64,000 nucleotides of DNA from Actinocorallia herbida (GTDB taxonomy: Bacteria > Actinomycetota > Actinomycetes > Streptosporangiales > Streptosporangiaceae), in the NCBI RefSeq assembly GCF_003751225.1, contig NZ_RJKE01000001.1:7068001-7132000 (forward strand), given 5' to 3'. Under the pieces are notes generated by a model that had not been told where the DNA came from, ran no database searches, and worked only from the letters and a program-made list of their open reading frames with translations. The position numbers and the translations under genes were made by a program. The first letter of the stretch is position 1. Every line of letters begins with the position of its first letter. This document shows positions 1-16,600 of the stretch, in pieces.

Positions 1-2864
<2,864 letters not shown>

Positions 2865-2903
2865 CGCCCCTTCCCTTCCGTGTTCACGTCGCAGTCCTCA
2901 AGG

Positions 2904-5900
2904 TCACAGATCGAAGTCGTCCAGGTCGGCGGCGAACTCGTCGAGCTCGTCCTGGCTGACCGCGACGAGGTCGATGTCGGACGGCGTGAAGCCGCCCGCG
3001 CCGTCGGTCGCGGTGTGCCCGGCCAGCGCGCCGAGCGCGGCGAACCACAGGTCGGCGAGTTCGGCCACGTCGGCCTCGGCGAGCAGGCCGGAGGCCCACG
3101 ACCAGGTCGCCGACAGGCGCGGCCCGGCGGGGGCGTCCTCGGTGTGGCAGTTGACCTCCAGCGCGTGCGGGAGCGCCAGCGCCGGGTCGTGGCCGCCGCC
3201 GAGCGCGTCGCTCAGCGCGGCGGACGCGGGCGACCAGTCGGCGTCCGCGCCGGCCGACACCCTGCCGAGGTAGTTGAACGCGAGCTGCGGCGCGGGGTGC
3301 GCGGCGAGCGCCGCGCCCGCCTCGGCGTTGAGGTACCGCAGGAGGCCGTGGCCGAGGCCGTTGTCGGGGGCCTCGCGCAGTTGCTCCTTGACCCGCTTGA
3401 GCGCGGTCCCGACCTCGGGGCCCGCCGCGAGCACCTCGGACCAGGCGGGCCGGCCCGCGTCGAGCCTGACGGGGTGGATCGAGGTGAACCAGCCGGACGT
3501 GCGCGAGGTGTCGACGCCGGGCACGACCTCCTCGCGCCCGTGGCCCTCCAGATCCACCAGGACGGCCGGAGCCGCCTTGCCTCGCCGCTCGTGCCACTCC
3601 GCGACGGCGAGGGCAAGGGCGGTCAGCAGGACGTCGTTGACGCGCCCGTGGAACGCCGCGGGGACCGTCGTGAGGACGGGTTCGGTGACGTCCTCGGCGA
3701 GCGTCACGGTGAGATGCCCGGCCGTGGCGAAGGTGTCGCGGGCGGGGTCCAGAGGCCGGGAGCCGAGCACCGGCTCCGGCGTCGCGGCGATCTCGGTCCA
3801 GAAGCCGAGCTCCGCGGTGCGCGCGGGCTCGGACGCCTCGGCGGTGAGCCGCTGCGCCCAGCGCCGGAACGACGTCCCGACGGGCTGGAGCGGGGCGCCG
3901 CCGAGCGCGGTGACGAGGTCGGGCAGCAGGATCCGCCACGACACCCCGTCCACGACGAGGTGGTGGGCGGTGAACAACAGCAGGCCGGAGGCGTCGCCCG
4001 CGTCCAGGAGGTGCAGCCGCGTCATCTCGCCCGAAGCCGGGTCGAGCGCTTCGCGGGCCGCCTTGCCGGTCTCGGCGAGGACCCGTTCCAGGTCGGCGCC
4101 TTCGAGGCCCGCGATGTCGACCACCTCGACCTCGGCCGTGCGGGCGCCCTTGTCCCGCACCTCGTACACGCCGTCGGCGACGCGCAGGCGGAGGATGTCG
4201 TGGTGGTCGAGGACCGCCTGGTAGGCGGCGGTCAGAGCGGCGACGTCCAGGTGGGCCGGGACGCGCAGCAGGGTCCGCTGGCTGTAGGACGATGTCGGCC
4301 CTTCCAGTTCCTCGAACCAGCGGAAGATCGGCGTCGGGGGCACCGCGCCGAGTGCCGTGCCCTCCGGCTCGGCCTCGATCACGTCCTCGTCGGCGGGCCT
4401 GGCCACGGCGGCGAGTTCCGCCGTCGTCTGGTACTGGAAGACCTCGCGGGGCGTGAACGCCAGACCCGACTGGCGGGCCCGCGCGACGAGCTGGATCGCG
4501 ATGATCGAGTCGCCGCCGAGGTCGAAGAACCCGTCGTCGATGCCGACCCGCTCCAGCCCGAGCACCTCGGCGAACAGCGCGGCGACGGTCTCCTCCGCGG
4601 CGTCGCGCGGGGCCCGGCCGGTGACGTTCGCGGCGAAGTCGGGGGCGGGCAGCGCCCCGCGGTCGAGCTTGCCGTTACCGGTGAGCGGCAGCGCCGCCAG
4701 CGCGACGACGGCGGCCGGGATCATGTAGTCCGGCAGGTCCGCGCCGAGGAAGCGCCGCAACTCGGCGCCGTCGGGCGCCTCCGCCCCGGCGGCGGCGGTC
4801 ACGTAGGCGACGAGCCGCTTGTCGCCCGGCCTGTCCTCGCGGACGATCGCGGCGGCGTCGGCGACGGCCGGGTGCCGTACCAGGGCCGCCTCGATCTCGC
4901 CGAGCTCGATCCGGAACCCGCGCAGCTGGACCTGCTGGTCGGCGCGGCCCAGGTACTCCAGGGAGCCGTCGCGCCGCCAGCGGCCGAGGTCGCCGGTCCG
5001 GTACATGCGGGTGCCCGGCGCGCCGAACGGGTCGGCGAGGAACCGGGACGCGGACAGGCCGGGCCTGCCGTGGTAGCCGCGCGCCAGCCCTGCGCCCGCC
5101 ACGTACAGCTCGCCCACGACGCCCGGGGCGACGGGCTGGAGCCGGTCGTCCAGGACGTAGGCGCGCAGGTCGGGGATGGGCACGCCGATGACGGAGCCGG
5201 CGGCCTCCTGGCAGTAGGCGCGGTCCAGCGCCAGGTAGGAGACGTGCACGGTCGTCTCGGTGATGCCGTACATGTTCACCAGGACGGGCGCGTCGTCCGC
5301 GTGCCGGGAGTACCAGTCCTCCAGCCTGCCCAGCTCCAGCGCCTCGCCGCCGAAGACGACGTAGCGAAGGCCGAGCGGCGTACCGGGGTTCGCCGCGTCG
5401 GCCGCCATGAGCTGGTAGAACGCCGACGGCGTCTGGTTGAGGACGGTGACGCCCTCCTCGGCGAGGAGCCTGAGGAAGTCCTCGGGCGACCTGGACACCG
5501 CGTAGGGCACGACGACCAGGCGGCCGCCGTTCATGAGCGGGCCCCACAGCTCCCAGACGGAGAAGTCGAACGCGTAAGAGTGGAACAGCGTCCACACGTC
5601 GTCGGGGCCGAACCCGAACCAGTGCTCGGTGGAGGTCATGAGGCGCACCGCGTTGCGATGCGGCACCACGACGCCCTTGGGACGCCCCGTGGAGCCCGAC
5701 GTGTAGATGACGTACGCCGGATGGTCCGGAGACATCTCCACGCACGGGTTTCCCAGGGGGGTCTCCGCCGGATACCCGGCGAGATCCACCGACGCCAGCA
5801 GCTCGGCGTCCACGGTCATGACGGGCGCGGCGTCCGCGACGATGTAGGCGATCCGGTCGGCCGGGTAGTCGGGGTCGACGGGCACGTACGCCGCGCCCGT

Positions 5901-8900
5901 CTTGAGCACCGCGAGGACGCCCACCACGAGGTCCGGAGAGCGCGGCAGGGCGAGCGCCACGAACTCCTCAGGTCCCGCGCCCTTCTCGATGAGGTGCCTT
6001 GCCAGCCGGTTGGCGGCGGCGTTCAGCTCTCCGTAGGTGAGCGTCGTGCCTTCGAACGTGACGGCGGGCGCGTCCGGCGTCGCGGCGGCCTGCCGTTCCA
6101 CGGCCGCGTGGATGAGGCCCCCGGAGTCGGGCAGAGCGGGGAGTCCGGCGGCGGGCGAGGTGAGCCCCGCCGACCACTCCCGGAGGATCGTCTCCCGCTC
6201 GTCGTCGGCGAGGACGGCGGCGGCGCTCACCGGCTCGTCCGGGGCCGCGGCGACCGCCGTCAGGAACCTGGTGAGGCGGGTCACGAGGTCGGCGGCCGTG
6301 GCGGGGTCGAAGAGGTCGAGCGCGTACTCCAGCCCCGCAGACAGGCCCGCGGGCGAGCCGTCGGAGGAGTGGTGCTCCTCCAGGTACAGGGACAGGTCGT
6401 ACTTGGCGGCCCCGACGCCGAGGTCGAGCGCCTCGACGGTGAGCCCGTCGACCTCGGCGCGCGCCTCCGGGTTGTTCTGGAACGACAGGCACACCTGGAA
6501 CAGCGGGTGGCGGCCCAGGTGGCGGGCCGGGGAGAGCACCTCGACCAGCCGCTCGAAGGGCACGTCCTGGTGGGCGTAGGCCGCGAGGTCGGTCTCCCTG
6601 ACCCGGCCCACGAGCTCCCGGAACGTCGGGTCGCCCGAGGTGTCCGTGCGCAGCACGAGCAGGTTCACGAACATGCCGACCAGGTCGTCCAGGGCCTCGT
6701 CGGTGCGGCCGGCGATGGGCGAGCCGATCGGGATGTCGGTGCCCGCGCCGAGCCGGGTGAGCAGCGCCGCGTAGGCGGCCTGCACGACCATGAACAGGCT
6801 CGCGCCGGAGTCGCGGGCGAGGTCGAGCAGCGCCCGGTGCACGCCCGCGTCCACGGTGAAGTCGAGGGTCGCGCCGCGCTGGGTGGCCTGCGCGGGGCGC
6901 GGCCGGTCGGCGGGCAGCTCCAGCTGGTCGGGCAGCCCGGCGAGGGCTTCGACCCAGTACGCGGTCTGCTGCGCGAGCAGGCTCTCCGGGTCTTCGGGGT
7001 CGCCGAGCAGGTCGCGCTGCCAGAGCGCGTAGTCGGCGTACTGGACGGGCAGCGGAGCCCACGCGGGGGCTTCGCCGCGCCGTCGCGCGTCGTAGGCGGC
7101 GACGACGTCGCGGGCCAGCGGGGCCATCGACCAGCCGTCGCCCGCGATGTGGTGCAGGACCAGCACCAGGAGGTGGTCGTCCGCGCCGAGCCGCAGCAGC
7201 GCGACCCGGAAGGGCGGCTCGACCGACAGGTCGAAGCCCTCCCCCGCGACGGCCGCGAGCGCGCTGGGCACCCCGGCCTCCGTCGTCTCGGTGACGGTCA
7301 CGCGCGGGAGCGCCGCGGCGGTGTCCAGGACGAGCTGGCGCGGGGTGCCGGAGGCGTCGGGGAAGACCGTGCGCAGCGACTCGTGCCTGCCGACCACGTC
7401 GGCGAGCGCCGCGCGCAGGGCGGCCAGGTCGAGTGCGCCGCGCAGCCGCAGCGGCACCGGCATGTTGAAGGTCGCCGACGGCCCCTCGAAGCGGCCGAGG
7501 AACCACAGCCGCTGCTGCGCGGGCGACAGCGGCACCGCGGCGGGCCGCTCCTGCCGGGCCAGGGCGGGTCTGACGCTGCCCTCGGCGGCGGCGACGCGCA
7601 GGGCGAGCCCCGCGACCGTGGGGGCCTCGAACAGGGCCCGGATGGGCAGCTCGACGCCGAGCACGGTGCGGACCCTGCTGATCAGCCGGGTCGCGGTGAG
7701 GGAGTCGCCGCCGAGGTCGAAGAACGAGTCGTCGGCGCCGACCCTGCCGACGCCCAGGATCTCGGTGTAGACGCCCGCGAGGATCTCCTCCTGCGGGGTG
7801 CGCGGGCCGCGTCCGCCGCCGAGACCGAGGTCGGGCGCGGGCAGCGCCTTGCGGTCGAGCTTGCCGTTGGGGGTGAGCGGCAGGTCGGGCAGCAGCACGA
7901 CGAGCGGGACCATGTACTCCGGCAGCGTCCCGGCGACGAACGCGCGCAGGTCGCGGGCGGAGGCGCCCTCGGCGGCCACCGCGTAGGCGACGAGCCGCTT
8001 GTCGCCCGGCCTGTCCTCCCGGACGACGACCGCGGCCCGCGAGACCGCGGGATGCCGCTCCAGGGTGGAGGCGACCTCGCCCGGCTCGATCCGGAAGCCG
8101 CGGATCTTCACCTGGTCGTCGGCGCGGCCCAGGTACTCCAGGGTGCCGTCGGGCAGCCAGCGCACGAGGTCGCCGGTGCGGTACATGCGCTCGCCGGGCG
8201 CGCCGAACGGGCACGCGGTGAACCGCTCCGCGGTGAGGCCGGGCCGCTCGAGGTAGCCGTGCGCGAGCATCGGACCGGCCACGTACAGCTCGCCGGGGAC
8301 GCCGTCGGGCACCCGCCGCAGCGCGCCGTCCAGCACGTAGGGCCGGCTGTTGCGGAACGCGGTGCCGATGTTGGGCGCGGCGCCCGCGATCAGGGGCCCG
8401 TTGAAGAAGTCGACGCTGGCCTCGGTCGGCCCGTAGAAGTTGCGCGCCTCCAGGCCGGGCAGCTCCGCCAGCTCGTCCCACAGCCCCTGCGAGACGGCCT
8501 CGCCGCCGAGCAGCACCGTGGAGGCGCCGGCCTCCAGGACGCCGAGGTCGCGCAGCGTCTGGAAGTGCGACGGGGTGGTGTTGACGAGGTCGATCCCGTG
8601 GTCGCCGACGTAGGCGACGAGGGCGCTTCCGTCGCGCCGGGCGGCGTCGTCCAGGACGTGGAGCTCCTGGCCGAAGAGCATGAGCGCGAGGCCGTGCCAG
8701 GAGGTGTCGAAGGAGAACGACGCGGTGTGCGCGAACCGCACGCGGCGGCCGGCCCGGGCGACGACGGGCGCCCAGAAGGACTCCCGGTGCCCGTCGTGGT
8801 AGTTGACGAGGCCCCGGTGCGGGACGACGACGCCCTTGGGCAGCCCGGACGAGCCCGACGTGTAGATCGTGTAGGCGGGCGCGTCGGGGTGGACCGCGAT

Positions 8901-10619
8901 TCCGGGGTCGTGGGCCGGCGCGTCGGCGGTCAGGCCCGGCCAGTCCGGGGCGATCTCCAGCACGGGCGCGGAGTCGGCGAGCATGTGCGCGATCCGGTCG
9001 GCCGGGTACTCGGGGTCGACGGGCACGTAGGCGGCGCCGGTCTTGAGCACGCCGAAGATCGCGGCGACCTGGGCGGCGGTGCGCGGAAGGCGCAGCGCGA
9101 CCCTGTCCCCGGCCTTGACGCCCGAGGACAGCAGGGTGTGGGCGATCCGGTTGGCGGCGGCGTTCAGCTCGGCGTAGGTGAGGGTCGCGTCCACCGCGAC
9201 GAGGGCGGTGACGTCGGGGTCGGCCGAAGCCCGCGCCTGGAGGAGGTCCACGACGGACGGGGCGGAAGGCTCCCCGACCGGGCCGGACCGCGCGTCGAGG
9301 GCGGTGCGCTCGGTGTCCGACAGGAGGTCGAGCGCCGCGAGAGGCTGCTCCGCGTCTTCGAGCACCGCGTCGAGGAAGGCCCTCACCCTCCCGAGCAGGG
9401 CTTCGGCCGAGTCCGGGGTGAAGAGGTCGGGCCGGTAGTGCAGCCGCATGGACAGCCGGTCGCCCGGGATGATGACGAACGACAGCGGGAAGTGCGTCGC
9501 GTCGTAGGACTCGAACCCGGTGAGCCGCAGCCCGCCGAGGATCCCGTCCATGGTCGACGGGTCGAAGGGGTAGTTCTCCAGCACCGTCATGGTGTCGAAC
9601 AGGACGGGATGCCCGGTCGCCCGTTGGATCTCGGTCAGTCCGAGGTGGTGGTGGGCCAGCAGGTCCGTCTGCTCCTCCTGGAGGCGCTCCAGCACCTCGG
9701 CGAGGGTGTCCGACGGGGTCAGCCGTACCCGGATGGGCAGCGTGTTGATGAACAGGCCGATCATCTGCTCGACCCCGGCGAGGTCGGCGGGACGGCCGGA
9801 GACCGCCGCGCCGAACACCACGTCGTCGCGGCCGGTGAGCGCGCCCACGACGACGCCCCAGGCGGCCTGGAGCAGGGTGTTCACCGTGACGCCGTGGCGG
9901 CGCGCGGCGCGCGTCAGCTTCCGGCTGACCACCTCGTCCAGTTCCAGCAGTGCCCGGTGCGGGACCACCGCGGGCAGGTCCGCGGCCTGCGGGGCGACGA
10001 GCGTCGGGTCTTCCAGCCCGTCCAGGGCCTCCTGCCAGGCCGCCTCGGCGGCCTTGCGGTCCTGCCCGGCGAGCCAGCGCAGGTAGTCCTTGTACGGGGT
10101 CGGGCGGGGCAGGCCCTCGTCGGTGCCGCCCGCCAGGTAGAGCGCGAACAGCTCGGTCGCGAGGACGGGCGTGGACCAGCCGTCCAGCAGGATGTGGTGG
10201 TTGGTGAAGACGAGCCGGTGCCTGTCTCCGCCGAGCCCGCCGTCCGGCAAGCGGACAAGGACGAAGCGCAGCAGCGGCGGTTCCATGAGGTCGAACCTTC
10301 GGGTCCGCTCGGCGAGCACCAGCGCGCGCGCTTCCTCCTCGCCGAGGTCGACCTCTTCCCACGGCAGTTCCACCGCGCGGGGGACGAGCTGCACGGGGCG
10401 GCTCACGCCCTCGTCGGTGAAGGCCGCGCGCAGGTTGGCGTGCCGCTTGAGCAGGGTCTCGGCGGCCCGGCGCAGGACCGCGACGTCCAGCGGCCCTTCC
10501 ATGTCCAGCACGAGCTGGGCGGTGTAGACGTCCTGCTCGTCGTACTTGGCGTGGAAGAAGAAGCCCTGCTGCAACGGGGACAGCGGAAGGATGTCCTCCA
10601 GATCCCGGCCCGTGCTCAC
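2904..10619 (-). CDS. NRPS2: C(DCL)-A-PCP-C-A(Thr)-PCP-E
   Basis: Two-module nonribosomal peptide synthetase, 2571 aa. The start is the GTG at 10619, which overlaps the TGA of NRPS1 (GTGA) and has GGAGG six bases upstream. Longer in-frame starts lie inside NRPS1. Domains: C with HHILLDG near 140 (DCL-like, after the NRPS1 epimerase); A with FDTSWHG and YGPTEASVD, code read as D-T-H-N-L-G-F-V-D, unassigned; PCP with GGDSLTATR near 970; C with HHIAGDG near 1155; A with FDFSVWE and YGITETTVH, code D-F-W-N-V-G-M-V-H, matching the well-known threonine code; PCP with GGDSIIAIQ near 2036; E with [10 protein letters not shown] near 2220, then DLEGHGREE and NYLGRV. The C-terminus ([15 protein letters not shown]) looks like a COM donor for NRPS3. 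Expected to add X4 and D-configured Thr. Confidence 0.95.
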   Translation of the reverse strand: MSTGRDLEDILPLSPLQQGFFFHAKYDEQDVYTAQLVLDMEGPLDVAVLRRAAETLLKRHANLRAAFTDEGVSRPVQLVPRAVELPWEEVDLGEEEARALVLAERTRRFDLMEPPLLRFVLVRLPDGGLGGDRHRLVFTNHHILLDGWSTPVLATELFALYLAGGTDEGLPRPTPYKDYLRWLAGQDRKAAEAAWQEALDGLEDPTLVAPQAADLPAVVPHRALLELDEVVSRKLTRAARRHGVTVNTLLQAAWGVVVGALTGRDDVVFGAAVSGRPADLAGVEQMIGLFINTLPIRVRLTPSDTLAEVLERLQEEQTDLLAHHHLGLTEIQRATGHPVLFDTMTVLENYPFDPSTMDGILGGLRLTGFESYDATHFPLSFVIIPGDRLSMRLHYRPDLFTPDSAEALLGRVRAFLDAVLEDAEQPLAALDLLSDTERTALDARSGPVGEPSAPSVVDLLQARASADPDVTALVAVDATLTYAELNAAANRIAHTLLSSGVKAGDRVALRLPRTAAQVAAIFGVLKTGAAYVPVDPEYPADRIAHMLADSAPVLEIAPDWPGLTADAPAHDPGIAVHPDAPAYTIYTSGSSGLPKGVVVPHRGLVNYHDGHRESFWAPVVARAGRRVRFAHTASFSFDTSWHGLALMLFGQELHVLDDAARRDGSALVAYVGDHGIDLVNTTPSHFQTLRDLGVLEAGASTVLLGGEAVSQGLWDELAELPGLEARNFYGPTEASVDFFNGPLIAGAAPNIGTAFRNSRPYVLDGALRRVPDGVPGELYVAGPMLAHGYLERPGLTAERFTACPFGAPGERMYRTGDLVRWLPDGTLEYLGRADDQVKIRGFRIEPGEVASTLERHPAVSRAAVVVREDRPGDKRLVAYAVAAEGASARDLRAFVAGTLPEYMVPLVVLLPDLPLTPNGKLDRKALPAPDLGLGGGRGPRTPQEEILAGVYTEILGVGRVGADDSFFDLGGDSLTATRLISRVRTVLGVELPIRALFEAPTVAGLALRVAAAEGSVRPALARQERPAAVPLSPAQQRLWFLGRFEGPSATFNMPVPLRLRGALDLAALRAALADVVGRHESLRTVFPDASGTPRQLVLDTAAALPRVTVTETTEAGVPSALAAVAGEGFDLSVEPPFRVALLRLGADDHLLVLVLHHIAGDGWSMAPLARDVVAAYDARRRGEAPAWAPLPVQYADYALWQRDLLGDPEDPESLLAQQTAYWVEALAGLPDQLELPADRPRPAQATQRGATLDFTVDAGVHRALLDLARDSGASLFMVVQAAYAALLTRLGAGTDIPIGSPIAGRTDEALDDLVGMFVNLLVLRTDTSGDPTFRELVGRVRETDLAAYAHQDVPFERLVEVLSPARHLGRHPLFQVCLSFQNNPEARAEVDGLTVEALDLGVGAAKYDLSLYLEEHHSSDGSPAGLSAGLEYALDLFDPATAADLVTRLTRFLTAVAAAPDEPVSAAAVLADDERETILREWSAGLTSPAAGLPALPDSGGLIHAAVERQAAATPDAPAVTFEGTTLTYGELNAAANRLARHLIEKGAGPEEFVALALPRSPDLVVGVLAVLKTGAAYVPVDPDYPADRIAYIVADAAPVMTVDAELLASVDLAGYPAETPLGNPCVEMSPDHPAYVIYTSGSTGRPKGVVVPHRNAVRLMTSTEHWFGFGPDDVWTLFHSYAFDFSVWELWGPLMNGGRLVVVPYAVSRSPEDFLRLLAEEGVTVLNQTPSAFYQLMAADAANPGTPLGLRYVVFGGEALELGRLEDWYSRHADDAPVLVNMYGITETTVHVSYLALDRAYCQEAAGSVIGVPIPDLRAYVLDDRLQPVAPGVVGELYVAGAGLARGYHGRPGLSASRFLADPFGAPGTRMYRTGDLGRWRRDGSLEYLGRADQQVQLRGFRIELGEIEAALVRHPAVADAAAIVREDRPGDKRLVAYVTAAAGAEAPDGAELRRFLGADLPDYMIPAAVVALAALPLTGNGKLDRGALPAPDFAANVTGRAPRDAAEETVAALFAEVLGLERVGIDDGFFDLGGDSIIAIQLVARARQSGLAFTPREVFQYQTTAELAAVARPADEDVIEAEPEGTALGAVPPTPIFRWFEELEGPTSSYSQRTLLRVPAHLDVAALTAAYQAVLDHHDILRLRVADGVYEVRDKGARTAEVEVVDIAGLEGADLERVLAETGKAAREALDPASGEMTRLHLLDAGDASGLLLFTAHHLVVDGVSWRILLPDLVTALGGAPLQPVGTSFRRWAQRLTAEASEPARTAELGFWTEIAATPEPVLGSRPLDPARDTFATAGHLTVTLAEDVTEPVLTTVPAAFHGRVNDVLLTALALAVAEWHERRGKAAPAVLVDLEGHGREEVVPGVDTSRTSGWFTSIHPVRLDAGRPAWSEVLAAGPEVGTALKRVKEQLREAPDNGLGHGLLRYLNAEAGAALAAHPAPQLAFNYLGRVSAGADADWSPASAALSDALGGGHDPALALPHALEVNCHTEDAPAGPRLSATWSWASGLLAEADVAELADLWFAALGALAGHTATDGAGGFTPSDIDLVAVSQDELDEFAADLDDFDL

Positions 10620-13600
10620 TTGTTCCTCCAAGCCGCTTGAAGCGTGTCGATCTCGGTCTGGTCGAGCTCGACCAGCAGGTCGGAGCTGGTGAAGCCGCCC
10701 GCGTCCGCGCCGCGGGCGTGCGCGACGAGGCCGCGCAGCGCCGCGAACCACGCCTCGCCGAGCGCCCGCACGTCGTCCTCGGCCAGCAGGCCGCCGGGCC
10801 ACGACCAGGTCGCGGCGAGCTCCGGACCGCCGGGCCTGTCGTGGGTGATCACGTTGATCTCCAGCGTGTGCGCGGCGGGCAGCCCCGGGTCCTCGCCCGG
10901 CGGGAGCTGCTCGGGCGCGGGGCTGAAGTCGCCCTCGTCGGAGGCGACCCGGCCGAGGTAGTTGAACGCGACCTGCGCCCGCGGCAGGTCGGCCAGCTCC
11001 TCGCCGGTCGTCTCGTTGAGGTACCTGAGCAGGCCGAAGCCGATGCCGTTGTCGGGCACCTGGCGCAGCTGCTCCTTGACCCGCTTGAGCGCCTGGCCCG
11101 CCGCCGCGCCGCCGGAGGTGATCTCCGCCCAGTCGGCCTGGCCGGGGTCGAGCCTGACGGGGTAGAGGCTGGTGAACCATCCGACGGTCCGGGACAGGTC
11201 GACGCCCTGGACGACCTCTTCGCGGCCGTGCCCTTCGAGGTCCACCAGGACGCCCGTCCCCCGGCCGCCCCGTCCCGTCCGCCACTGCGCGACGGCGAGG
11301 GCGAGCCCGGTGAGCAGGACGTCGTTGACCCGGCCGTGGAACGCGGCGGGCACGTCGGTGAGGACGGCCTCGGTGGTGGCCGCGTCCAGGACGAGGTCAA
11401 GGCGCCGGACGGTGTCGGCGGTGTCCACCGCGGGGTCGAGCGCGCGCGCGGCGAGCTTGGCGTTGGGGCCCTCGGCGAGGTCGAACCAGGTGTCGAGCTC
11501 CTCCGCGCGCTCGGGGTCGGCGGCCTCGGCGAGCAGCTTCTGCGCCCACCTGCGGAACGAGGTGGGCACCGGCTCCAGGGCGGGCTCGGTCCCGTTCGCG
11601 GCGGCGCCCCAGGCGGCGACGAGGTCGGGCATGACGACACGCCACGAGACGCCGTCCACGACGAGGTGGTGCAGCACGAGGACGAGGCGGCCCTGTGCGC
11701 CGGGTCCGGCGTCCAGCCAGACCAGCCGGGCGTTCTCGCCCGCCTCGGGGTCGAGTTCGGCGGCGGCGCGGGTGACCGCGGCGTCGAGTTCGGCCCGGTA
11801 GTCGGCGGCGGGCGCGACCTCGACGCGGCGGACGAGGGCGGCGGCGCCGACCTCGCCGACCGGGCGGACGACCGGCTGCCAGTCGTCGAGCCGCAGCCGG
11901 AGCATGTCGTGCCGGTCGAGCACGGCCTGGAGGGCGCGCACGAGGTGCGCCTCGCCGAGTCCGCCGGGCACGCGCAGCGCGAACGCCTGGTGGAATCCGG
12001 ACATGTCACCGCCGCGCTCGCGCAGCCAGGCCATGATCGGGGTCAGGGGCACCGGGCCGATCCCCGCGCCCTCCGGCTCGGTCTCGACGGTGTCGTCGTC
12101 GGCGGCGTCGCGGGCCAGCGCGGCGAGGGCCGCGACGGTCTGGTGCTGGAACACCTCGCGCGGCGTCACCACGAGGCCGCGGTGGCGGGCCCGGGAGACG
12201 AGCTGGATCGCGATGATCGAGTCGCCGCCGAGGTCGAAGAAGCCGTCGTCGGCGCCGGGCCTGGCACGCAGGGCGAGGACCTCGGAGAACAGGTCGGCGA
12301 AGACCTCCTCGCGCTCGGACGCCGGGGCGCGGCCCGCGCCGGCCTCGATGACGGGCGCGGGCAGCGCACGCCGGTCGAGCTTGCCGTTGCCGGTGAGCGG
12401 CAGCGCCGCCAGCGGGACCACCGCGGCGGGCACCATGTGCGCGGGCAGCCGCTCGGCGGCGAACGCGCGCAGCGCGGCGGCCTCCACGCCGTCTCCGGCC
12501 GCGTAGGCGACGAGCCGCTTGTCGCCCGGCCTGTCCTCGCGGACGACCACGGCGACGTCGGTGACCGCCCCGTGCGCGGCGAGCACCGCCTCGATCTCGC
12601 CCAGTTCGATGCGGAAGCCGCGGATCTTCACCTGGTCGTCGGCGCGCCCCAGGTACTCCAGGGCCCCTCCCGTCCGCCACCGGGCGAGGTCGCCGGTGCG
12701 GTACATGCGGGTACCGGGCGGCCCGTACGGGTCGGCGACGAACCGGGACGCGGTCAGGCCGGCCCGTCCGTGGTAGCCGCGGGCCAGGCCCGCGCCCGAC
12801 ACGTACAGCTCGCCGACGACGCCGGGCGGGACCTGCCGCAGCCGCGCGTCGAGCACCCGGACGCCGAGATCGGGGATGCCGGTGCCGATGACGGAGCCGG
12901 GCGCGGTCGCGCAGTACTCCGCGTCCAGGGCGACATAGGAGACATGGACGGTCGTCTCGGTGATGCCGTACATGTTCACCAGAACCGCGGGACGGCCGTG
13001 CGCGTACCAGCCGGCGAGGCGCTTCAGCTCCAGGGCCTCGCCGCCGAACACCACATGGCGCAACGCCAGATCACGGCCGTCGTCCGCGGCCATGAGCTGG
13101 TAGAACGCCGACGGCGTCTGGTTGAGCACGGTGACGCGCTCGGCCGCGAGCAGGTCGAGGAACTCGCCGGGCGAGCGGGTGACCGCGTAAGGCACCACGA
13201 CGAGGCGGCCGCCGTACAGCAGCGGCCCCCACAGCTCCCAGACGGAGAAGTCGAACGCGTAAGAGTGGAACAGCGTCCACACGTCGTCGGGGCCGAACCC
13301 GAACCAGTGCTCCGTGGAACGCATCAGCCGGACCGCGTTGCGGTGCGGCACCACGACGCCCTTCGGCTCGCCCGTCGAACCCGACGTGTAGATGACGTAC
13401 GCCGGGTGGTCCGGGGACATCTCCACGCGCGGATTCCCCGAGGGCGCCTCAGCCGAAGACCCTTCAAGATCCGCGGAGGCCAGCAGCTCCTCGTCCACGG
13501 TGAAGACCGGGGCGGAGTCCTCCAGCGTGTAGGCGATGCGCTCCTCGGGGTAGTCCGGGTCGATCGGCACATAGGCCGCGCCGGTCTTCAGCACCGCGAG

Positions 13601-16600
13601 GACCGCCACGACGAGCCGCGCCGAGCGCGGCAGGCGCAGCGCCACGAACCGCTCGGGGCCCGCGCCGAGCGCGATGAGGCGGTGCGCGAGCCGGTTGGCC
13701 GCCGCGTTCAGCTCCCCGTAGGTGAGCGTCGCGCCTTCGTAGGTGACGGCCGGGGCGTCCGGCGTCTCGGCGGCGCGCCGCTCGAACACCGCGTGCAGGG
13801 TCGTGGCACCGTCCGCGGCGAGGTCGCCGCCCGCCCAGAGGTCGAGGAGCGCCGGTTCGTCGGCGGCCAGGAGCGGCGCGTCCCCGATGGGCGCGTCCGG
13901 GGCGCTGAGGAGACCGGTGAGGAGCCGCTCGAACCGGGTGACGAAGGTGCGGGCCGTGGCCGGGTCGTAGAGGTCGAGCGCGTACTCGAGTTCGCCGTCG
14001 AACCCCGCGGGCGACCCGTCCGGCCCGAACTTCTCGGTGAGCATGAGGAGCTGGTCGAACCGGGACACCGCGGCGTGCAGCGGCTCGGGCTCCGCGGTGA
14101 AACCGTCGAGTTCGAGCCTCGCCTCGGGGTTGTTCTGGAAGGTCAGCCCGTTCTGGAACAGCGGGTGGCGGCCCATGTGCCTCGCCGGGTTCAGCACCTC
14201 GACCAGCCGCTCGAAGGGCACGTCCTGGTGGGCGTAGGCCGCGAGGTCGGTCTCCCTGACCCGGCCGACCAGCTCCCGGAACGTCGGATCGCCCGAGACG
14301 TCGGTGCGCAGCACGAGCATGTTCACGAACATGCCGACCAGGTCGTCGAGCGCCTCGTCGGTGCGTCCCGCGATCGGCGAGCCGACGGGGATGTCCTCGC
14401 CCCCGCCGAGCCGCGACAGCAGGACCGCGTAGGCGGCCTGGGCGATCATGAACGGCGACGCCTGGGTCGCCGCCGCGAGGTCGGCGACCGCGCGCTGCAC
14501 CTCGGCCGGGAGGGTGAACCGGACGGTCCCGCCCCGGTACGTCGCCTCCTCCGGCCTGGGCCGGTCGGCGGGCAGGTCGAGCTGGTCGGGCAGCCCGGCG
14601 AGGGTGTCCTTCCAATAGGCGAGCTGCCGCGAGAGCAGGCTCGCCGGGTCGTCCTCGGACCCCAGCAGCGCCTGGTGCCACAGTGTGTAGTCGGCGTACT
14701 GGACGGGCAGGGGCGCCCACTCCGGGGCCGCTCCGGAGACCCGTGCGGTGTAGGCGGTGATGACGTCCCTGGCCAGCGGCGCGAGCGACCAGCCGTCGGT
14801 CGCGACATGGTGCATCACCAGGACCGCGACGTGCTCCTCCGCGGACAGCGACAGCAGGTGCGCGCGCAGCGGCGGCTCCGCCGAGATGTCGAACGGGCGG
14901 CCCGCGACCCGGGCGAGCTCCATCGGCAGCGCGGCCTCGGTCGTCGCGACCGTCTCCAGCTGCGGCCGGGCGACGGCGGCGGTGAGGATCTGCTGCCTCG
15001 GGGTGCCGCCGGAGTCGGGGAAGATCGTGCGCAGCGACTCGTGCCGAGCGACCACGTCGGTGAGCGCGTCCTGGAGCGCCGCGGGGTCGATCCGGCCGGT
15101 GAGCCGAAGCGCGAGCGGCATGTTGTACGTCGCCGACGGCCCCTCGAACTTCGCCAGGAACCACAGCCGCTGCTGGGCGTAGGACAGCGGGATCTCCGCG
15201 GGCCGCGCGGCCGGCACCAGCGCGGCCCGCGCCGGAGCCGCCTTCTCGACGTGCCGGGCGAGCGCCGCGACCGTCGGGTCCTCGAACAGCGCGCGCACCG
15301 ACAGCTCCACGCCGAACGCGACCCTGGCCCGCGCGACGACCCGCATCGCCAGCAGCGAGTTGCCGCCGAGCGCGAAGAAGTCGTCGTCCGCGCCGACGTC
15401 CGCGACCCCCAGCAGCTCCCCGACGATCCCGGCGAGGACCCTCTCCCGTTCGTTCGCGGGCGCGCGGTAGGCGACGGCGCCGGAGCCCAGCTCGGGCTTG
15501 GGCAGGTTCTTGGTGTCGACCTTGCCGTTGGCGGTCAGCGGCAGCTCGTTCATCACCATGACGGCGGCCGGGACCATCGCCTTCGGCAGGTGCTCCAGCA
15601 CGAACGCGCGCAGCTCCTCGGAGCTGATCGTGTGGCCGGGCGCGGGCACCACGTAGGCGACGAGCCGCTTGTCCTGCCCGGCGGCGGGCCGGGCAGGCGC
15701 GGGCGCGGGGGTGCGCAGCAGCAGCGCGTCGGCCTCCGGCAGCCGGACCGCGCCGATGTGCGCCGACGGATCCGCGACGGCCGCGTCGAGCACGCGCAGG
15801 AACCAGCGGCACAGGTCGGCGGCGGTGTCGGCGTCGAACAGGTCGCGGGCGTACTCCAGGGTGCCGGTGAGTCCGCCGCCCGGCGCCTCCTCCAGCAGGA
15901 ACTCCAGGTCGAACTTGGCGACGCCCGGGTCGACGTCCTCGACCTCGACCGTCATCCCGGCCAGCTCGACCCGGGCCGCCGGGTTGTTCTGGAGTGTCAG
16001 CATCACCTGGAACAGCGGGTGCCTGGCCAGCGAGCGGGCCGGGTTCAGCACCTCCACGAGCCGCTCGAAAGGCAGCTCCTGGTGGGCGTAGGCGGCGAGG
16101 TCCGCGTCGCGGACGCGGTCCAGGAGTTCGGCGAACGTCGGGTCGCCCGAGGTGTCGGTACGTAGTACGAGGGTGTTGACGAACACGCCGACCAGGTCGT
16201 CCAGCGCCTCTTCGGTGCGGCCGGCGATGGGCGAGCCGAGCGGGATGTCGGTGCCCGCGCCGAGCCGGGTGAGCAGGGCGGCCAATGCCGCCTGGAGGAC
16301 CATGAAGAGGCTGCCGTGCGCGGACAGCGCGAGTTCCTGGAGGCCCGCCGCGGTCTCGGCGGACACCGTGAACGCGGTGCGCCCGCCCCGGTAGGAGGCG
16401 CGTTCCGGCCGCGGCCGGTCGGTCGGCAGGACGAGCTGGTCGGGCAGCCCGGCCAGCTCCCGCGTCCAGAACCTGATCTGCCGGGAGATGAGGCTGTCGG
16501 GGTCGTCCTCGCTGCCGAACAGCTCGCGCTGCCACAGCGCGTAGTCCCCGTACTGGACGGGCAGGGGCGCCCACTCCGGCGCGGCGCCCCCCGCCCGTGC

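Noticed and set aside
10619-11285. Longer start for NRPS2 inside NRPS1
   Set aside because: The extra 222 residues are a shadow of the NRPS1 epimerase domain in another frame; GTG 10619 with GGAGG is the correct start.
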